The translations under genes were made by a program, and so were the position numbers. The notes below the pieces were generated by a model. It was not told the origin of the DNA. It did not search any database and worked only from the letters and a program-made list of their open reading frames with translations. A stretch of 64,000 nt of DNA from Centrapalus pauciflorus (Eukaryota > Streptophyta > Magnoliopsida > Asterales > Asteraceae), in NCBI GenBank assembly GCA_020465985.1, contig JAANYP010004698.1, forward strand, positions 1 through 64,000, written 5' to 3'. This document shows positions 56,618-64,000 of the stretch, piece by piece; position 1 is the stretch's first letter; every line of letters starts with the position of its first letter.

Positions 56618-56839
56618 AAAGTATTCTAATATTAAGCAAAGGGGTTGAAGTAAAATATTTGACAAATTTAAGGGGGCTAGAGTGAAAATAAAGAAGCAAA
56701 CATTTTTAGGCGGGTTTTCAAATTCGTCAAATTCTTCTTCTTCCACGGTTCCACCGTTTCAAAGTCATATTTCGTCATTTCAAATTTCAGGCAACTCCTT
56801 TCTACATTGTTCCATTGAAGTTCCGATTGCAGTCTCAAG

Positions 56840-58723
56840 ATGGATAGTGGTAAGTGTTCTTGTGATTCCCCTTCCTACATTGTTCTCTGAAATTGTGCGT
56901 ATTATGCTAGGGTTACCTGATTTCTCTCAAATTAAGATTTCAACGAAATTGTTTGATTCATTACGTATTATGCTAATTTCATGGAACATATTGAGTGTGC
57001 AATTAAGATTTCAATAAAAAATCCATAGTAGGTATAGTAGGGGTTACCTGAAATTGTTCTCTGAAATTGAAATTGTTCTCTGAAATTGATGTATTATTCA
57101 ACGAAATTGCTTGATTCATTACGTATTATGCTAATTTCATGGAACATATTGAGTGTGCAATTAAGATTTCAATAAAAAATCCATAGTACGTATAGTAGGG
57201 GTTACCTAAAATTGTTCTCTGAAATTGATGTATTATGCTAATTTCATGAAATTGTTCTCTGAAATTGAGGTTTATGCTTTTGTATAGACGGAGATGATGG
57301 TTTGAATGAATCCGGACTTGGTTTAGAACAATTTAAGGTAATGGTTCATGAATCCATCTTTTTTTTTTTAAAAGATATTTGCGTTTTTTTAATCCTTTCT
57401 TTTGTTTTTTTCAGCCAAATAGACAAATATATCAACCGATCAAGCTATACTGTAGCTTGAAGAACATAGCAAGTCTGGGTTTAGATATGAATAAGATGGG
57501 TGTAATGATAGATTCAGTTTTTAGAAATCTTGCATCGGTTAAAAACGCAAGGGAGTCATCAGGAACTCTTGTGGATGCACTCATCGATCGTTTTTAAGCT
57601 AAACGATAGGATGTTTTTTTAGATTTTGTACTCGTGAGGTTGCTGATGTACTTGGCATAGTGGAGACGGGAATGGAGTCAATGGACTTTGATGCGTACAA
57701 AGATTTGTGAAACACAAAGGTTTCCGAATTTCCGGGGTTTGTAAAAGAATTTATTGATGGCAAGGTTACTGAGTCTGGGATCAAGCAACTACTTAAGAAG
57801 ATGGTAGTCAACGATGTGTAGAGCAGACGACAATTTCAGCAGCTCTTATCCTTTTATTTGATTGAGGGGTTCCTACTGTGTGGTCCAAACTCCAAGGTTC
57901 CACGTTGTTCAATGTGGTGCTTGGTGGATGACTTGGAGGCTTGTCAGTCGGTAAATTGGGCGAAAGCAACGGAAGACCACCTCCATCTATCACTGGTTAC
58001 GGCACAATCGTGGAAACAGAACGTGGAAATAGTGGGAGCTTTTGCTCCACAGCATGGTTTTATGGGCTGCACTCGAGTTTTGGAGGTATATTCAACTTTT
58101 GATTTATATTTCTTTTAATTATTGTCATTTACATTATCTTTTTCTTAAAATGTGTTGGGCTATTATATACCAACGCATACAGAAGTTGCAGCCAAAAAAT
58201 CTCTATCCGACAGAGTTTCCTTTGATCCAGAAGTTTAAATCACAAAGAAAAGATGAAGAGTGGTTTGTGACCAAGTTTGGTCAACTAACAAAAAGTGATG
58301 TTAGTATTTATTTGATTATCATCATTAAATATCATTTTGAGTAGATACATTTTAATATCTTTTTTTTCCCAGATTCAAGAGTGCCAACATTGTCCATCGG
58401 TGGAGACTCCAGCTTCGTCGAGGCGTTTTGACGCAAGTAGCAACAGCATTACTTCAGCTTTGTCGAGGCGTTTTGACGCAAGTAGCAGCAGCTTGATGGT
58501 AGCATATGAGATGGAGAATGCTGCGGATGAGGCTGCAAAGAAAGCTGCGGAGGAGGCTGCAAAGAAAGTTGCGGAGGAGGCTGCGGAAAAGGCTGCGGAG
58601 AAGGCTGCGAAGAAAGCTGAGGAGGAGGCTCGTAGGAATGAACGCGCTCAGGAGAAGCAGCAAGTTCAGCGATACGGAAGGACTCTAACACAAAATCAGA
58701 GGTACGCGACACAAGGGAAGTGA
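56840..58723 (+). pseudogene. Transposon-type gene with DUF1985-like region and Ala-rich coiled coil
   Basis: A plausible exon series begins at ATG 56840: a 10-nt exon (donor GTAAGT at 56850), a 50-nt exon (57288-57337, acceptor GTATAG, donor GTAATG), then 57415 onward (acceptor TTTCAG). The first 20 codons are acidic (MDSDGDDGLNESG). After the stop at 57595 the reading continues in other frames with REVADVLGIVETGMESMDFD, FVKEFIDGKVTESGIKQLL and a segment LIEGFLLCG..CLVDDLEAC..VNWAKATEDHLHLSL. That last pattern resembles the DUF1985-like domain of plant Ulp1/MULE-type proteins. A last exon (about 58374-58723) has a duplicated SRRFDASS motif and an Ala/Lys/Glu coiled coil. Stops and frameshifts indicate a pseudogene. 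Family assignment is tentative. Confidence 0.5.
56941..57226. repeat. 158-bp tandem duplication in the first intron
   Basis: AACGAAATTG(T/C)TTGATTCATTACG..ATCCATAGTA(G/C)GTATAGTAGGGGTTACCT occurs at 56941 and again at 57099 with very few differences. Confidence 0.9.
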
Positions 58724-60012
58724 ATTCAAGTACTTGAATTTGGTGTTGTGATTCGTGAGAAATACTTGATGTTGTGATTTGTTTGGGTTTGTTTTTTTTA
58801 ACAACTTTTTACACATGCTCTGCTGATGTGATTCGTGAGTTTTGTTGCGACTCATGGGCTATTTCGTAAATTATGAACAGTTGGTGCTTTAGTTATGTGT
58901 ATTTGTGGATTCCATTAGATAATGAAGCTCACGAGTCTTATTGAGCTTATGATGAATTACTTTTTCAACATTGTGTGTGTGTGTGACTGTGTGTCCACAC
59001 CCACACACAGTTACCCTTCTTTAGTTATAACTGAATCGTAGCAAGTAAAGTCATGCTTAATTGAATTCTAATTTTCAATACAGCATTTGAGTTGAGTTTA
59101 TGTTAAGTTTTTTCTTATATAACTCAAGTCTACTAACCTTGAGCTTCTAGTATCGATTGCTTTTTCAAGTTCAAACTTGAAAATTAAGGCTATATCAGTG
59201 CATTCTTTAGTTTAGTTGGCTACGGTGATGACTCTATAGCAGGGAAACACGGTTATAACAGATTCAAGGGTGAGATTAAAGCCAATTATGTATGCACCCA
59301 ACAAAGCACATGGTTTAAAATATACCAATTCTAAATCACACCACACAAATGAACAACCAACCATACTTGACGTTTCCTAGGTTTTTCATGTTCTTAATAG
59401 ATCAACAAACAGCCATGCTTGATGCTACATGTTAAACTTGTTAAAAGTACTACTTGTGTCTATTATAGATTATAGATGATAAAAAATTAAATGAAAAAAA
59501 ACAGATCAAAGGCCAAGAGTAACCAATAAATACACTGCAAGTTACAGAAAATTCAATATTCAAGATTTTATAAGGGCTAAATTGAGTCCAGTTACCTAGC
59601 AATACTATATACTTGGAAAATACTTTCCAATTATGCTCAGTTGGATTTGGCTCAAACTCTAATTCTTGTGTGTGTGTGTGTGTGTGTGACTACTTAGTAG
59701 TAGTTAGGCTTTTAGAACCTCATTGCAACATAATCTTCGGTTCATGGAGCGAAGGGTCCGAAAGAATCTCTGAATTTCCAAAAGTGAAATCATGATTCAA
59801 TGAGTAGTTGTCGGTTGTTTAGCTTGCGAGATTGAGACGTAGAGATGACATGACATTGGCCCAAACCAATCGGTTCCACCCATCTAATCGGAAGCTTAGT
59901 TAGAGCAATCCAGTATAAAAAAAAATAAAAATGTTTTTAAACATATACTAAAATTATAACTTAAATTTTTTTTAAAAATGTAACGGACAGCGAAACCAAA
60001 ACAAAATACATT
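58724..60012. other. Spacer with CA/TG microsatellites
   Basis: No gene recognised. A TG/CA-rich palindrome-like stretch is at 58971-59008 and a (TG)10 run at 59669-59689. The remaining short ORFs have no family resemblance. Confidence 0.5.
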
Positions 60013-61859
60013 ATATTCGTTCATAGTAACATTAACTTCAAACATTTATTAAAGTAACATCAAATAAAAACATGTATTACTTTAAAGTGACCTTAAGTTA
60101 ATTAATAAAGCCGAAACATAAATAATAACAAAAAAATTAAAACAATGTTGATGTTATTATTAATTATAAGTAAAATGATTTTATAACTATATTATATTAT
60201 TACTTTAAAGTATGAACATCTATACTCACATATTAATTTCAATGTTATTGTCATTCAAAATAAGATGATAGAAGATTACTATAAATTTAACGATTTTTTT
60301 TTTGTGTTTTGATAAATGTAATGTGTTTGTATGATAAATGTGTGTTTATATGGTATGTCACTCATCTGAAATTAATTTCGGAAAGTCTCCTTTTTGGGTT
60401 TAATTTATTAGATATTAATCACAAAAGTCCTCAAGTTAATTTTTTAGTTTTGTTTTAGTGAAATTTGACTATTGGATACCCGTTTTTCAATTTTTAAAAA
60501 TCTTGTTTACTATTATAATCGTGCTCAAATAGTCAACTTTCACAAAACCTGAAAAAATTAACTTGAGAACTTTTCTAGAAAAAAAAACATGGGAACGAAA
60601 ACACACCACCATTAAAACATTTTAATCTATACTATATAAAATAAGAAAAACACATGAAATTTGAAATGTCTCTTATACCCTTAATTAAAATCAATAATTA
60701 TACCTATGCCATTTTTTAATTCATTTTCTAAATTTACTACCTTAACTTTATTACATTAAATTTTGATTTTAATTTTTTCATTTATGAATTAATATTAAAT
60801 TAATATTTACCTAAAAGAAATATGTGTCATTATTATCCTTAATGATTATAGTTAAATTCAAATGTAAGAATTTTGATTTAAATGTAGAAGTATAGTAAAT
60901 AAAGTAAAAAAATTTTGTTAATTATTTTGCTAACAAGATTTAAAATTTAATTGATAAAACTTCAATTGTGAATATAATAAATTTTGATTGTTGATTTTCA
61001 GATATTTCATTTTTATATTTTATCATTTTCAAAATATATACACAATCACATAATTGAAGTTTTTTGTTTCTTACATTGATATTTCATAATTGAAGTTAAT
61101 AAAAATTAAAAGAAACATTTTTTGCAAACGCATATTATTTGTTTTTAATAATACAATATAATAATATATTTTTATTTAATATCAAACAACTAAGTATTTT
61201 TTTATCTTTAATTTAACTAGCTTTCAATTTTTTTATTTTAATTATATATAAATTTTATAATAATTTATTAAAATATAAAAAAATATGTATTTTCTAAATC
61301 AACCCATGTAAAACATGGGTTGATTAACCTATATATTATAATAAAACAAAAAAATTCATGTCACATGTCACTTCTACAATGCAAGAATTAAAGTTTTATT
61401 TTTGCAACTCTTTTTCCAAATTTAACACCTTAACTTAATTGCATAAAAATTTGACTTTATTTTTTTTTCATTAATTAATTATTAATAAATTAGATTTTGT
61501 AACATTTAAAATTAATGTTTACCTAAAATAATTTTTATCATTATTATCCATAATAATTATAATTAGATTCAAACGTAAAAATTTGAATTAGTTGTGGAAA
61601 TTATTATTATTATGTATGATAAAGGAAAACATCAAATGTCCCGTGTCACCTCTACGTTCACCAAAAAAAATAATTACAACTTATAAAAAATAAAAGATAA
61701 ATACAGTTTAATATTTTTAAAAAAGATAAATATACTCTATCTTTTAATCTGTAAATAAAAAAAATAAACACAATTATTATTTTTGTATGTTTTTATTTTT
61801 ACTCATATACATTTTATATAAAATTAAAAATATCCACGTAATATGTGGTTTAAATTAGT

Positions 61860-62676
61860 TTATTTCATAATAAACGCTATAAAAAATTAAATAAATGAGT
61901 TTGTTCACTGTTTAGTGATCCCAAGCCCAGGATCTGAAAAATAACCTAGCCCAAAATCATATTAAATAAATGGGTATGTTTCATGTTTAGAATCCCAAAC
62001 TCAAAAATGTTGTTCAAGTAAACCTAGAATCCAGTAAGCCGCCAGCCACCATTTTTATCCTTTCAGCGTCTAGTAGCACTCACCACCAAATTTCTTATTC
62101 TGGCTACATCATCGCCGGCGACAAAAGCACCGGTAACGTTGAGCCTTTTCCGATGTTAATCCCCTACGTACATTTCAGTGTTTGGATCTGCTTAGCAACA
62201 TACGAAATTAAGCCATGGAAGTGGTGGCCGATATCGATCACTCGTCCTGTTTGTTCGGAGATGTTTTCATAGTGTTGGAATCGGTGGACTCGGAATTTTA
62301 AATTTCATCGGTGGACTCTTGTAAGGTAAAGTCTAATCCTTTATTTTATTACACAATTGTGATTAACGTACATATTGCTACTTCGTATTGTTACGATGTT
62401 GTGTAGAATTCACACAGTATTTGAAGAACTTATAGATTGGTAACCTTTCATTATTATATCTAAACTTTTAATTATTTATTGAGACAATATTTCTATTAAT
62501 TTGTTGTTCTTTTTTATCCTTGTATATATAGATTCATGAAACAAGTATTTGCCTAGCTACTATTTGCAACATTGTGTTATTAAAGTAGATTTGGACGATA
62601 TTTGTAATTATGTTAGTATTAACTTTATGAATCTTGATTGTTGGACGATATATGAAGTCATGTTAGTATTTGAATT
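61860..62676 (+). repeat. Repeated 5' module, copy C
   Basis: Nearly identical to 53150-53935 of copy B through the promoter-like part and short-ORF exon; truncated within the intron-like part. Confidence 0.88.
62215..62301 (+). CDS. Short conserved ORF in the 5' module, copy C
   Basis: A 28-codon ORF identical in sequence to copy B (53482-53568) as far as I can see. Confidence 0.3.
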   Translation: MEVVADIDHSSCLFGDVFIVLESVDSEF

Positions 62677-63090
62677 TATAATCTTAACAAGTAACATTAG
62701 ATACCAAGTCAAATAATACTCTTAAATAAATTTATACCCAAGTTCATATGAGTTTTCATTTTAAGGCCAGTCGATTTTGTTTATGATCAGAACAATACTA
62801 AACATGCTTTTCAAATTACTTTGTGCAACTTTCTTCTCCACTGTATAATAAGACATACAAAAACACTAAAAAATTTACCTAAATTTAGGTGGTCAAATAT
62901 GTTATGAAAATCCAATTTACATATAAGGCTATAAGTTAAGTTCAAATGTGTGTACAATTTATAAAGAAGCTTAGGTCAAATGTGTCTACATGGCATTGGA
63001 GTATCAAATGAGTGACCTAGAAAAGCACCTTTAGTGTAAGAATATGGTTTCCTCTGGTTTTTTATCCACACAGAGTATTGCTCAAAGGTT
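62677..63090. other. AT-rich spacer
   Basis: No gene or repeat recognised between the duplicated segment and the Harbinger element. Confidence 0.5.
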
Positions 63091-63093
63091 TTA

Positions 63094-64000
63094 AGAGGGA
63101 ACGGAGTACTCACCCCGCGGTAAAGCGGGGTTGCCACCCCGGCGGCTACACCGCCCCCGCCTTGCGGCCCCGTGAAATTGGAACCCCGCCCGGCCTCCCT
63201 TCCCCGCTCCACCCCGCCCCGGTTGCCTCCAACGGTCATTTGACCGTTTCAATATTTAAAAAAAATTTAATACTTTTTTTTCCTATAAATATCTATGTTC
63301 ATACACTTTCATATTCACACAAAAAGCTATCTATCTCTATAGACTTTCATCTCTTCCACAAAAATCTCTCAATCTCTATACACTTTATCTAAAATTATGG
63401 ATCGAAATATCGGAAAACAACCCGCCGCAAGTCGACAACGCGGTAAACAACCGGCTTCTCGATCAAACCCTTCTTTCCGCCCACCGCAAAATTATCCTCT
63501 GAATCTAACGGATTATTCGGCACCATACGTACCACACTTTTCACCCCCAATCCACAATATTACCAACAATAACCACCCAAACCACAATATTACCAACAAT
63601 CACCCCCCAATCCACAATATACGTCGCAAAATCCACCCAATCCACAATATTTCTCGCAAAATCCACCCAATCCACAATATTTTTCCTCGCAAGAATTTAA
63701 CGAGGGTTTCGAACCATTTTCTACTTATCGGGACCCCGCATCCAGAGACGACGACGACGAGGAGACGATACGCGAAACTAAACCCGACGACGAGGAGACG
63801 ATACCCGAAACTCAACCCGCGGCAAGCGGGTCTACACGAAAGGGTCCAATGAAACCGAAAATGTGGACCTCCATCGAAGAAAAGGCTTTGGCGGAAGCCT
63901 GGATTGATATTTCCGAAGATCCAACTACCTCAAATAATAAAAAAACGTTCAAATTTTTGGGGACGAGTCCTCGAAAATTTTGATAGCCGAGTTGGTGGAA
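63094..64000 (+). mobile_element. PIF/Harbinger-type element, 5' part (continues beyond the window)
   Basis: A candidate terminus GAGGGAACGGAGTACTCACC follows TTA/TAA (63091-63094), the usual PIF/Harbinger target. A GC-rich block with complementary CCCCGCGGTAAAGCGGGG-type stems follows, then ORF1. The right end and the transposase are outside the window. Confidence 0.5.
63397..64000 (+). pseudogene. PIF/Harbinger ORF1 (Myb/SANT-like DNA-binding protein), partial
   Basis: It starts at ATG 63397 (MDRNIGKQPAASRQRGKQ). A +1 shift near a C run (~63548) is needed to enter the frame that reads NPPNPQYFSQNPPNPQYF (a 10-residue repeat, three or more units) and an acidic DDDDEETIRE stretch. The Myb/SANT-like domain follows: MWTSIEEKALAEAWIDISED near 63860-63920. 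A second 1-nt shift near 63955 leads into FWGRVLENFDSRVG, the conserved continuation of this domain. Harbinger elements need this Myb-like partner to bring the transposase to the nucleus and the ends. The window ends before the protein does. Confidence 0.75.

Larger units (their letters stand above)
60013..62676 (+). repeat. 2.7-kb duplicated segment, copy 2
   Basis: Colinear with 51186-53935. Includes Helitron-like ends (60626-61331 with hairpin 61301-61321, and 61332-61859 with hairpin 61834-61848) and the 5' module, copy C (61860-62676). Similarity ends near 62676, before the rest of the intron-like part. Confidence 0.9.

Noticed and set aside
56482..56746. Poly-Ile and poly-Leu ORFs
   Set aside because: Translation of the (AAT)n microsatellite.
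58449..58712. Pro/Gln-rich and Leu/Arg-rich ORFs
   Set aside because: Antisense and alternate-frame shadows of the Ala/Lys/Glu coiled-coil coding repeat.

Overview
This is a transposon-rich stretch of a land-plant nuclear genome, most likely a eudicot. Evidence: very AT-rich spacers, long (TA)n and (AAT)n microsatellites, introns with GT/AG borders, and plant-only transposon families (CACTA/En-Spm genes of the Transposase_24 type, FAR1/MULE, Ulp1-type genes, Tekay chromovirus, Athila-like gag, plant Helitrons). The species cannot be fixed from the sequence. I see no intact host gene, tRNA, rRNA or CRISPR array.

Layout. 1-13 kb holds two decayed CACTA accessory genes (2551-4524 and 8450-10742), each associated with an array of short subterminal repeats. 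Between them is a ~160-bp tandem array. A Helitron (6224-7470) sits in that array, and a hAT MITE (6840-7439) sits inside the Helitron's terminal hairpin. 11.5-14 kb adds another CACTA end, two more hAT MITEs and a Tourist-like MITE, all with target-site duplications or near-duplications. 16.2-24.5 kb is a FAR1/MULE-type pseudogene split by a solo LTR plus an inverted piece of its own exon, and then by a Copia element (18567-23251, TSD tttgt). 27-30.1 kb is an antisense Ulp1-protease-type pseudogene with substituted catalytic residues. 31-33.5 kb is a mosaic: a fragment of the RNA-silencing gene SGS3 and a piece of an unidentified gene lie between two copies of a direct repeat. 33927-37249 is a gag-only Copia-like element (TSD aagac). 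37250-46141 is a nearly pristine Ty3/gypsy Tekay chromovirus with one 1558-codon gag-pol frame, preceded by the 3' tail of a second identical copy. 46.9-50.9 kb is a decayed Athila-like element interrupted by CACTA-like sequence. 51.2-53.9 kb and 60.0-62.7 kb are two copies of a 2.7-kb duplication carrying Helitron-like ends and a promoter/first-exon-like module. That module also precedes the first CACTA gene and the FAR1 gene. 56.8-58.7 kb is another transposon-type pseudogene, and 63.1-64 kb is the 5' end of a PIF/Harbinger element whose ORF1 runs off the window.

The only coding region that looks complete is the Tekay polyprotein. The features most worth follow-up are the nested Helitron/hAT insertion with its internal empty site, the SGS3-bearing mosaic, the repeated 5' module with a conserved 27-28-codon ORF, the gag-only retrotransposon, and the catalytically substituted Ulp1 copy. 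All similarity statements come from reading the sequence by eye; no database search was run.
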